A stretch of 64,000 nt of DNA from Bretschneidera sinensis (lineage: Eukaryota; Streptophyta; Magnoliopsida; Brassicales; Akaniaceae). This document shows positions 35,129 to 45,679 of this stretch, in pieces. The notes below the pieces were generated by a model. That model was given only the letters and a program-made list of their open reading frames with translations. It did not search any database and was not told the origin of the DNA. Position 1 is the stretch's first letter. Each line of letters starts with the position of its first letter. The stretch lies in NCBI GenBank assembly GCA_023935145.1, contig CM043701.1, positions 70,696,317-70,760,316 on the forward strand. Reading direction: 5' to 3'. A program made the position numbers and the translations under genes.

Positions 35129-36055
35129 TATTGGAAATCACCTTGACAAGATGCCTAGGTGGTGATCTTCCAAACACCCAAGTCTAGAATGACTTGTAGA
35201 AAAAAATACAGTAATCGAAAGCAAGAAAGAAAAGAACATAAGCGATTTGTTATCGAGGTTCGGCAATAGCCTACGTCCCCGTGAGTTCCTCTGAACTCTC
35301 TGCACTAAATCAATGGTTCTTTACAATCCAGCAACTCTCTTCAAGAAATCTCAAGTTCTTGAAGAAACCAAGAAGAGAAGAAAGAAGATGATAAGAACTA
35401 TTACAATGCTCTCTATCTATACTACTCTCTCTTCTTTACAACTGGCCTCTCTACAATGAGTCCCTCTTCTGTTTTGTGTCTTTAGACTCTCACACAATTC
35501 TCTTTTGTATTGTGTCTTGTCACTCTTTACAATTGACCTCAAATTATGTCACAATGTTATGTTGAGAATGAAGCTAGGTGACCCTTTATATAGTGCACCA
35601 ACTTCTTGTCCAATCTTGAGAGTCAATCTCCACCCTTAGATCTTGATGACCACTCAACCATGACCCTTGATCAACCTAAGTGATTCTGTGCATTTTGGAC
35701 ATGTCTCCACATAGTTAACAAAGGCTAAATCAAATGGACTATGTGTGCCTTCAAGTTACGGCCTGAAACAGGGCACAGTTGCTGCCACTGAGTGCACCGC
35801 GGCCTGGGGTAGGGTGCGCCGTGGCCTGGCCTTCCTCCATGCTGTGCACTGTGGCCTGGACAAAGCTGGGCCGTGGCTTGACCTGATGCACTTACTTTCT
35901 AGCTTGTGTGCTTAGGCGCACACACTAGTGTGCCTACCTTTGCCTTGCTTCAAGGTACGCGCACACTTGTGTTCACTTCCTTAACATGCTGAAATTTATT
36001 CTTCCAACCTTGGTTTAAAATTTAACCATGTTTAAACCTTAGACAAATATCAACA
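35129..36055 (-). repeat. Copia-A right LTR (5' LTR in element orientation)
   Basis: Aligns with the left LTR, shares the U5 stretch CGAGGTTCGGCAATAGCC, and ends TATCAACA before AGCGC. A minus-strand TATATAAA is at about 35587-35594. The LTRs differ by scattered substitutions and small indels around the GC-rich repeats at 35770-35870. Confidence 0.85.
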
Positions 36056-37642
36056 AGCGCTCAAGTATTTATTTATATGTTTAACTTAGGAATTTGTTAC
36101 TTTGAGTTGTTTTTTTCGTTGTTTCCCAAGTTTACAAGCACTTGGAAAGGAGTTTCACTAAATTACCAAAATTACCTGTATAGATCAGTCATTTTTGTGG
36201 ATTAAACTGTATTGATTCAGGAAGAACCAAGAGATGAGCCATATATGCTTGGAAAGATCCAGATGTCTATTTTCTGGAGAATTTTACGGCTCGTAAATAT
36301 GATTTTTCTAGAGAACATTATAGCAGTTTTAGTAGACAAAGGTCAGGCTGTGCTTGATTTCTGCGTGGCAGAAGTGATTTTTTCGAATTAAACTGTAATG
36401 ATTCAGGAAGAAACATGAGATGAGCCATATATGTTTCGAAAGATCCGAATGTCTATTTTCTGGAGAATTTTACGGCTCGTAAATATGATTTTTCTAGAGA
36501 AAGTTATGGTAGTTTTAGTAGACAAAGGTCATGTTGTGCATGATTTCAGCGTGGGCAGAAGTTTTGAAGGGCATGTGAAGGCTTCAATCCCACATCGGTT
36601 GGAAACACATTCTACATCCCACATCTCACATCGGTTGGAAACACATTCTACATCCCACATCGGATTGGAAACACATTGCACTCATGGAGTTCCCTATAAA
36701 AGCCACATTTCACTTCATTAAATTGATGTGCAATCTCAGAGACTTTGCCACCAAGGGGTGCAATCTGGAGGATTTTGTTACCAACCGGGGGAAGCACCGC
36801 ACAGTAGCTACGGGTGGAATTTCTCTCTCCATGTATTGTTAGTTTTAATTTATTTCTTTTAAGTTTTAAAGTTTAATGTTTAGCACTTTAATGTTTACTC
36901 CAATTTTTCCCTTGAGATTTTTGTTGTCCATTATATTTATGGGTAACTAAATTCTCAAGTGGGGCTAGGGATGAACTTGCACAGTAGATGATATTTTTGT
37001 TTATTTTTCAATTTATGTATTTGATTTTCAATTATTAAAACTCTTTTGTTTTATCATTCTCAATTCATTGGTGATGTTTTCTTCTCTGAATAATCGTAGA
37101 ATTTATTCTATTTATGGATTCAGTCAAGCTTTCTCTATTGAATAGATTAGCTCTTTGATTATGTTTGGATCAATTATTTACCTATATTGATTTAATTCTT
37201 TGCTGCAATATTGCTTCCTGAGTATATTGTCATCGTTGGATTTTCTCAATAGTGATAATTTACGTATTTTAAAAGTGGTGAATGATTTTTCAAAGGGTTA
37301 CATTTGGTTTAATCTTGGTTTATAAATCTACACCTTTCGATTGGGAATTTTGGGAATTGAGTTCCCAATTGAGTTATTCAATGGATTAAGAATAATCAAA
37401 ATACCAGATTTGTGCAAGGGATTCCCAACGCTTTACTATTTGTCTAATTTGAGTACTTTCTCCGTTAGTCACTTTGCTTCACTTTAATTTGCATTCAAAA
37501 TTAATTTTTGTTCTCCATTAATCATTTAATATTTTTCTTTAGTTTTTTTTGTTCCTTCTACTATTCTTTAAATTTGCCTCTTTGTGGAATCGACACCCCA
37601 AAGCTGTGCTACAACTACCGCGTTATCCTTTGGGCATAATTA
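36056..37642 (+). repeat. Gypsy-1 3' LTR, right part
   Basis: Continues the LTR after Copia-A. It has a directly duplicated ~187-bp module (about 36187-36373 and 36374-36560), then three CCCACATCGG(T/A)TTGGAA-type repeats (36588-36670) and a TATA box TATAAAA at 36695-36701. The 37240-37642 part matches the window start. It ends GCATAATTA where CATAATCA is expected, next to copia coding sequence. Confidence 0.85.
36695..36701 (+). promoter_or_regulatory. Gypsy-1 3' LTR TATA box
   Basis: TATAAAA downstream of the CCCACATCGG repeats, in the position of the U3 promoter. Confidence 0.6.
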
Positions 37643-39262
37643 TCCACTAAGCTCAATTACTAGAGGTGGTTATTCTTACTTCATTACCTTCATTGATGAC
37701 CATTCAAGATTAGGGTATGTGTATCTTATAAAGTATAAATTTGGATCTTTTGAAAAGTTGAAGGAATTTAGATATGAATTAAAAAATCATATTGACAAAA
37801 GTATCAAAGTTATTTGATTTGATTGAGGAAGTGAATACTTAACAAATTAATTTTTGGTTCATCTCAAGGAGAATGAGATTCTCTCACAATGGACTCCTCC
37901 TAGAACACCTAAACTCAATGGTGTGTCTAAAAGGAGAAATCATACTTTATTAGATACGGTGCGATCGATGATGAGTTACACTAGTCTTCCAATATCCTTA
38001 TGGGGAATTATGTTCTAGAAATTGTTCTTCAAATTTGTACCTAAGAAACCATATGAGATGTGGAATGGTAGGAAATCTAGTCTTAAATATGTTAAGATTT
38101 GGGGTTATAATACTTGTGTCAAGATAATAGTTTTAAATAACTTAGAGGTAAGGTTTGATTAGTGTAGATTTATTGAATATCCCAAAGAGAGTTTGGGATA
38201 TTATTTTTATCTCCCAAGTGAAAAAAAAAATATTTGTTTCTAAATATGTTACCTTTTTGGAAAGTATTTGTTCTAGAAGAGAGCAGTGAGAGTAAAATAG
38301 AACTTGAAGAAATGTCTCAAGAACCATAAATCAATAATGATTAACATTAGGAGCCTATTATATTATAGTATTTTGTCATACAACCTCCTTATAGATCGGA
38401 AAGGATACCAAAAGCACCAGATAGAGATGGGTATTTCATCGAAGATGACATAGAGGTACAACTTATTAGGAATAAGGATCCTATAAACTACAAGAAAGTG
38501 ATGCCAAACATCGATTCAGGAAGATAACTTGAAGCCATGAAATTTGAAATGGAATCCATGTATTTTAACAAAGTATGGACTTTGGTTGACCTTCTGTATG
38601 GTATTGTACCCATTGGTTACAAATGGGTTTATAAAAAAAGATGTATGTTGACGGAAAGGTAGAGGCCTTAAAGGCAAGACTGGTAGCGAAAGGTTACAAG
38701 CAAAAATAAGGAGTTGACTTTGATGAAATGTTTTCTCCTGTAGCCATGCTTAAGTCCATTAGGATCTTGCTTGCTATAGTTTCACACTACGATTATGAGA
38801 TATGACAAATAGATGTAAAAACCACCTTCCTTATTGGCAACATAGAGGAAGATATATATATATATATAGGGAGCAACTAGAAGGATTTTCATCTAGTGGT
38901 GCTGACCACAAAGCCTACAAGCTTTAAAGATCAGTTTATGTGTTCCATATAAATCATAAGATGATTTGGGTTAAAGAGAATTGAAGAAAAATTTAAAATT
39001 TTCGCTGCCTTTTCTATATCTATTTTCTTCAAGAGTCATAAATCTAGCTGTGAATCCCTTATTCCATTATCGCATAAAGCATATGGAAATTGATTATCAC
39101 TTTGTTTGCGAGAAAAACAAACATAAACAACTGGATGTTCGTTACATTCCCACACATGATGCAAATAGCATATGTCATGACAAAAGGATTGTATCCATTC
39201 CGATTCAGGTTTCTACGAGATAAGCTCATTATTCATTCTTCACCTGTTCTCTTGAGGCGGCG
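37643..39262 (+). pseudogene. Copia-0: old Ty1/copia pol relic interrupted by Gypsy-1
   Basis: From 37643 the sequence reads as a copia integrase core (GGYSYFITFIDDHSRLGYVYL). Degraded integrase C-terminus, a fragment of RT N-terminus near 38600-38830 and an RNase H end near 39040-39220 (VNPLFHYRIKHMEIDYHF, QLDVRYIPT) follow. There are many stops and frameshifts, and most of RT is deleted. It differs from the Copia-A/B/C family. Gag, protease and the integrase N-terminus should lie left of the window, displaced by Gypsy-1. Confidence 0.8.
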
Positions 39263-39480
39263 TGATAAGACAATCCAAATGATAACAAACTTTTGATTTG
39301 ATTAATTGTATATATCTTATCATATTTGATTGTATTTATCTTCTTAAGTAATTCAAACCCATTATAATCTTATGTAATAAATTTACATATAAATATATAA
39401 GGCCTCGAGCCAAAATTCATCATTTTTTTGTTGTTGTTTACATACAAAAAAATTAAATGTATAAATAATTCTTCAAGTAT
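39263..39480 (+). repeat. Probable Copia-0 3' LTR fragment
   Basis: A TGATAAGACAATCC start follows a GAGGCGGCG purine tract directly after the RNase H end, as expected for polypurine tract plus LTR. TATAAATATATAAGG near 39398 may be its TATA zone. Its far end cannot be set because the partner LTR is not in the window. Confidence 0.5.
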
Positions 39481-40100
39481 ATAAAATAATTAGATATGAA
39501 ATAAAGATCGCAAGTGGTAGTTAGAAATTATATTATCTTCTATGTCTTTTTGTGAGATTTGTTCTTACAAATAGTTCTATCCTTTGTGCCAATGTGTTTG
39601 TGAAATCTTCATGTGTAGATTCTGTTGTTGCCCTAGTTTCACTATGTTGTATGTTCTGTTAATTAGTTATCGTCTTCTCACCTAAGTTGGCATTTTGGGT
39701 TCTGGCTCCAAATATTCTTACCAAACCTTCTGGTTTGAATTCAAATCAATATGACCCATTTTGACAATCCAAATAAAATAGGCCCTTATATCAGTTCAAA
39801 TTGTGTTCAAATATTTTTTGGTTTGCAAAGTTTGAGTCTATAGTCAAAAGAAAATAGGTTTTGACTTTTGATTTATAGTATATATATTAGATTCATTCAT
39901 TTCGGCATTTAATTCACAAAAAAAAACTAGATGTTTGAAGTAAGTTATAGAAAATGACAGATCTGGATTTTGTCCATTTAAGAATTGAAATGGAGGAGAA
40001 AATAGATATATAGTTAAATTATTGAGATATCATGTTGTTGATTTTTTGAACATGTGAGTTTTCATTCATTAGATTAAAGTGAACTTCTCTGCTTAGTATT
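39481..40100. other. AT-rich intergenic DNA
   Basis: I see no gene, RNA or recognisable transposon in this stretch; it may hold more of the Copia-0 LTR. Confidence 0.4.
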
Positions 40101-42350
40101 CACCTATATTTGGCAATGATATTGTTTGAATATATATATATGGGATTGAATTTAGGATATATATTTTGATAATTTGGAATGTGCATTGGAATAATAAACA
40201 TTTCTTTAGTGTGGATATTAACTAACTTAGTTGATAAAATCAGTTGTCATCGCATAAGAGATCAACTCACACTATGGACGGGAGGGATAAGAGATGGGAA
40301 AAAGTTTTCTCCAATTATATAGCCATAAATCCAATGTGCCTCCTTTAAAAAAACGCATTTCCTTAGGAGATTGATTAGGTAACTAATAAGCGCTGAATGT
40401 CACACATTCAAGCTCTTTAATTTGCATATATTAATCTTTTAGCCTTGTTACAATTTGATCTTTTGTAGCGTTTTACATGCTTTCAGGTTTCCCAAGAGCA
40501 GTGCAACAAAACCCATCATTTTTAGACTGTTAAAGATAAATTAAGGATTTTGCTAAGTCATGTTGTCACTAGCAAAGGGTGAAAATGAGCTTCACTAAAT
40601 TGCTAGAATTACCCGTACAGGTCACTCATTTTTGTGGATTAAACTGTACTGATTCAGGAAGAACTAGGAGATGATACATATATGCTTGGAAAGATTTGGA
40701 TGTTTATTTTCTGCAAAATTTTATGGCTCGTAAATATAATTTTTCTAGAGAAAATTATGGTAGTTTTTGTAGACAAAGGTCAGGTTGTGCGTGATTTCAA
40801 CTTGGCAGACGTGAATGAGCTATTAAATTTTGATTTTTTTTTTGCGATTTGCATGGCTGAAAAAGGAAATTGAGTGCCTAAATAAGTTTAGGGAAAAAAT
40901 AAAAAAAAATAAAAATAGGCACATGTTCAATTGCTAGGGTTTTGTTTTAGGTTCTATAAATACATGTTTAAGAGACCAAAAGAAGGGGATGTTTTTATTT
41001 TTTACTATATTTTCTTCTATGATGACTGTCTTCACACATGGGAGCTCTTGTTCTCTGAAGATTATTATCATAGATGTGTAACTAAATATTTTAGTTAGGG
41101 CTCGATTGAAGCCCTAGTCATGTTTTCTTAAGGATTTTGATTTGCTTTGTTACAAATTATTTTTTATGCTTAATTGATTAATTCTTGGTTTTATTTCATT
41201 CTTCATACGATTTATGTGTTATGCTTGATCATCATATACATGTGTTGTATGGAGACTGTCTCTAGGTAAATTTAGATGACCGAGTCTTGTGCCTATACTA
41301 AGTGACAAAGGAACCAATTATGGGTTCTTGGGATTAATCAACATGAAAAACCAGAATAGATGCCATGTTCAAGGTTTCGTGTGTTTATTTATTTCCATTG
41401 TTTTATGCTTTCTTGAAGTGCAACTTAGTAAATTCCATGCTAAATACTTTGAGAATGAAAAGAGTTAGAGTAGACACCCATGCCTAACTTGTTGCTTAGG
41501 GAAATCAATAGCTTAAGGAGTAGATATTATGCCCTTAAGTTGGTAAACATTAAGCATCTAAATCTAGTTTGTAGCATTGTGCAAGTCGTTTGCTTAAAGA
41601 AGATGATTAGTAGTGAATATCGAAGCCTTAACTTATTTTTTCATTATTTCAATTCTATTTTCAAAATTGTTTTACGATTTTCTTTCACTAGTGCAATATT
41701 TGTTGTTTATTCAAATCCGTTATTTTTTTTGTTTTATTTAGATAGAAGCTTTAGAAAATTATATTTAAACACAATTAATCCAATCCTCGTGGGAATGATC
41801 TCGTATTTGCTAGCTATACTATTTGTTTGATCTTCTGCACTTGCGAGTTAAAACATACATTTAGAAGCTTATTATTTAGGTTGATATTTGTATAACAGTA
41901 ACTTAAACCATTAACCGTTTGGGTGGACACAACACACTATTTTCTCTAACAAGTAATAATTTAATAAATGATTGTGCTCTGGACCTATATTTGGCCATGA
42001 AATGGTTCAAATATATATGGTTGAAGTTAGGATATATATTTTGATAATTTGAAATGTGACATTAGAATAATAAATATTTTTTTAGTGTATATGTCAACTA
42101 ACTTAGCTCATAAAATCATTTATCATCGTACAAGAGATCAAGAATCAAACTCTACTCACACCAAGAACGAGAGGGATAAGAGATGGAAAAATGCTTTCTC
42201 CAATTGTATAGCTCTAAATTCAACGGGTCTCCTTTTTAAAAAAAAAATGCATCTTCTTAAGAGAATGAGCAGATAACTTAAACCATTAACTATTTGGTTA
42301 GATACAACACACTCTTTTCTCTAGCAAGTAATAATTTAAGAAATGATTTT
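40101..42350 (+). repeat. Diverged tandem duplication (~365 bp unit), first copy split by a solo LTR
   Basis: Copy 1 covers 40101-40383 plus 41903-41980, and copy 2 covers 41981-42350. Both contain CCTATATTTGGC, AGGATATATATTTTGATAAT, GGGATAAGAGATGG and, after GATAACTTAAACCATTAAC, a CACAACACACT/TACAACACACT element. The solo LTR and its target duplication lie only in copy 1. Confidence 0.8.
40384..41897 (+). repeat. Solo LTR of a gypsy element, E-like ends
   Basis: Bounded by GTAAC at 40379-40383 and 41898-41902, with no internal region. Its start (ATAAGCGCTGAATG) and R-U5 part (GGGATTAATCAACATG, diverged GGTATCTACTC-type motifs, CTTCTGCACTTGCGAGTTAAAA) correspond to the E LTRs read on the opposite strand. 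40617-40816 instead carries one copy of the module duplicated in the Gypsy-1 LTR. A TATAAATA lies at about 40957. It most likely arose by LTR-LTR recombination. Confidence 0.8.
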
Positions 42351-45300
42351 ACTTTTGATGTAAGAAAACTTGTAACAAACTAGAAACATATGATATTTGA
42401 AAAATAAAAGCTTAAATAATTGTTGGAGATTTTGGGTTAAAGCAACAAAAAATATAGATTTGAATATAATAAAAATATGTGTTGCAACAAGAAAAATAAT
42501 AAGGAAAGAACAAAGTGGTTTAAGGCTTTAAGGCATGTAAATCGCTCTCATTAAGGTGATAGTTGCTTCCACTCCAAAGAGTTTGCTAACAGTTTCTTGA
42601 AAAATTCACCTCCAAGATACAACAAAGCATTGTGAAATTCTGCGGATAACAATTCCAAAGAGATCATCAAGATCTCTCTAGGAAACTATTTATAAACTAT
42701 GTAATTGTAAATGAATAGATTATATGTAGAGGAAGAATATAGGAGAATGAAAAATGAGTAGAAAAGTTTTCAATTTGATCATGTGAAATATCATCTTCTA
42801 TTTATAGACTTGAAATGATGCTTATGCACCATTCTAGAAAGTCATCTAGACATATAGGTAGTTAATATACATTTTTCTAACTGATACAAATTCAAGAGAT
42901 ATATATTTCTAATATGGATGCTCTAAACACATATCCCTTCATTCAAGTAACTATCACTTGTATTCTTTCGGAAGGTTACAATAAAACAAAACATCATTTC
43001 ATTCTTCTTCTTATCCTTAATTTTAATATTATAATCTAAATACGAAATTTCAATAGTCCCCTACTAGATTGTAATATTAAGTTATCATTAGTTTCTAATG
43101 ATATAATCATGCATACAAAAATGTATCTTTCGATTTAAACCATAAATTAGTGTAAATGTCTCAAAGCTCTAATGAAGTAGTTTGTGTCCGTAGATTAAAC
43201 CATAACTTCTATATATTAGAACTGGAAACATCACACACGTGATTATATCAAGCTTCAATGAGAATTTCATAGAACACTTTGACACTATTATGGCCATGTG
43301 CTTCCTAGCTTAATGAATATTTATAGGACTAAACCCTGAACTCTTTATTAGAAGTGACACCACTTCTATATTAATATAGGTAGAATCTCTTCTATTTAGT
43401 TTTTCGTGTTATTACAAGTACTTCGAATTTTTATTGCGGATTCTATTAAGAGTAAAATCTCATCCTTTAAATATCGTAACAGTCAATACTGATTTTCTCC
43501 CTGAGCTCAACAAGTGTTTAGTGCTATTCCAATCGTATAACAGTAACTTGTTATTACCCTTTAAACCTTAGAAATAGTTTTTGCTAGAACACGATTATGT
43601 TCCCATTACCGGTGACAAATATAGGATTTCAGACCCATTTTGGCAAATTTAACTTCTACCAATTATCTTAACAATGCCAAATTAGTACTTGGTCATAAGT
43701 GATAGTTATAATTCCATCCACTATTTAATTTTCTAACATAATTATGTCTTCAACTTAGAAGTCTAGACTTACCATCAATAAAAACTTTAGGCCTAAACGA
43801 CACTGTGCTACAAACTTCACAGAATTTAACTACCACAAGACAAATTGTTTTAGTCTTCTTCTTTGTTAACAACATGAAACGACGTTCCATGCTTGACATT
43901 CTCATCATTAATTTTAAACATTATTTCTCTCTAATGAAGAACAACACGATAGCCTTTGGTAAAAAGAAAATGTGAAGCATTGGTTGAAAATCCCACATAG
44001 TGCCAACAAATAATTATCATTTGCATCATTTCGACAGATTACAATAAAATAACACATCTTTTTTTTTTTCTTCTTATCTTTAATTTTTATATTACAATCT
44101 AAATCTAAAATTCTAAGAACATATAATTTAGTAGTAAAAAAAATCCATCACTTACGAAGCATAAAGTTAACAAAAGGAAATCAACAATATTAATGAGCTT
44201 TGGTCATATTAAAAGCATTTAAAATCAAGAAAAATACTTTCTTTAGCACATATTTTTTCTTCATTTTACATAGAATTTCATTTTATTTTAGTTATGTTTT
44301 GAAGCTAATCTCATCTTGATCAGTAATAACTGTGAATAAGAATTGAGAAAAGAAAAAATAAAATTAGGAATCAGCAATTAACGGACATATATCTTACAAT
44401 CTTCCTTAATACCCACCCTTCCAATTTATATGTTGCTAGGATAGAGGCACTAGGTTTAAGAAATTGTGGTCCCAGCTATGCATTTGCAATTAATTAGGTT
44501 GTTTTTGGAAATATCTTTGGCATTAAAAATGTAAGGGAGCACATGCCATTAGTTGGGTTGATTGTTTTATTGTTTTTAGCCTATTTAAATAGGGATAGTT
44601 AAGTAAAGCTAAGAGTAAGGTAGCATTTGATACCCTTGTCTGTTTTTTGTTTTGTTTTTGATATTTTGAAAAGTGAAAACATATTTAATATTGAAAACAA
44701 CTTTCAATTTTTTAAACTTAAAACAAAAAAAAAAATTTGGTTACAAAAATAATTGTATTTTGTTTTATTTTTGTTTTTAAATTATAGTAGTTATATTTGA
44801 TCAATGTGTGTATCATTACATAAGAAGAAGATAGTAATGAAATGAGATAAAATTGTACACTATAAATATAACATATCTATAATAAAATTTATATTTAATA
44901 ATATTATGCCTAAGTGACAAAAAAATAAATAATTCAAAAATCTATAAATTATATTTTAGTTAGCAAAAATCCAAAGAAATCCCACAAGAATGTTAGATGA
45001 ATATTGACAGAATATACTTTTGCTGAAAGAAAAACTAACACAAAAAAAAACTATGAGAGAGATGCAGAGTTGTAGAGCAAGAGAGTACGTGGCTTAGATT
45101 GAGAAAGAGAGAGACAGTTGATATAGCTAAAAGAACCCTAATTCTTTGTCCATTTGATTTTATTTAGTAAATTTATATTAAAATACTATAATAAATAAAA
45201 ATGCTCTTACATTGGCTCGAACCTAGGCCATGAATAAGGAAAACTGTGGAAACAAGTTTTTTTGGTTTTTAGTTTTTTATTTAATTTTAGATTTCGTTTT

Positions 45301-45594
45301 AATTGATATTTTATTATTATTTAGTAATAATTACACTCAAAAATAAAGGGAAAAAAAGAAAGAAAAGAAACAAGGATGATGAGTGCATTTCTTAGAATTG
45401 GGTGTGTAAATATAGGAACAAATGAGTGTGCGTATAACTGTCTGACAATGACAACCGCAAACTAACTTTTGAAAAAATCGTTATAAGCCAAATCTCACTC
45501 AAACCTCAAAAAAAAAAATCCCCATCTTTCTCGGTCAAAACAACCGTACTTAGTACTTAATCTCCCTCAAATCCGTACCATCTTCTATCTCTCT
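42351..45594. other. AT-rich intergenic region upstream of the host gene
   Basis: No coding region is supported. A ~90-bp direct repeat (about 42970-43060 and 44030-44120, both with TTACAATAAAA and ATCTAAAT) flanks about 1 kb. Homopolymer tracts and short inverted stretches are present, but no terminal repeats that I can pair into an element. Confidence 0.4.
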
Positions 45595-45600
45595 GTGTGT

Positions 45601-45607
45601 TATATAT
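45601..45607 (+). promoter_or_regulatory. Possible TATA box of the MICU homologue
   Basis: TATATAT lies 73-79 bases upstream of the ATG, after a C/T-rich stretch typical of plant core promoters and 5' leaders. A transcription start near 45630-45640 would leave a short leader. This is weak evidence without transcript data. Confidence 0.4.
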
Positions 45608-45679
45608 CAATCTGTTTCCCCAATCCCACAATTCTTTTCAAGTAACTTTCTAGTAATTAATAACCAAGAAAACCATACT

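Larger units (their letters stand above)
29859..36055 (-). mobile_element. Copia-A: full-length, decayed Ty1/copia element (Tnt1/Tork-like) in the Gypsy-1 3' LTR
   Basis: LTRs at 29859-30797 and 35129-36055, minus-strand primer site next to the right LTR, and gag-protease-integrase-RT-RNase H in copia order. Target duplication AGTGC (29854-29858) and AGCGC (36056-36060). It is the same family as Copia-B and Copia-C, judged from near-identical protein segments and shared U5. The Tnt1/Tork affiliation is inferred from the Gag and integrase style. Confidence 0.9.
1..37642 (+). mobile_element. Gypsy-1: large Ty3/gypsy LTR retrotransposon hosting nested insertions (5' end outside window)
   Basis: The tail of one LTR (1-405) matches the tail of a second LTR ending at 37642, and a gypsy-type primer site follows the first. 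Between them, in order on the plus strand, are gag (13162-13686, 19879-20541), protease (20574-21778), RT-RNase H (26933-28558), a 3' noncoding region and a polypurine tract (29649-29660). Four later insertions account for about 30 kb; removing them leaves about 7.6 kb inside the window. Gag and protease style suggest the non-chromovirus Athila/Tat (OTA) branch; this lineage call is inference. Integrase is missing and several stops are present, so the element is dead. The 3' LTR ends inside a copia relic, so the flanking target duplication should begin TCCAC at 37643, with its partner left of the window. Confidence 0.85.
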
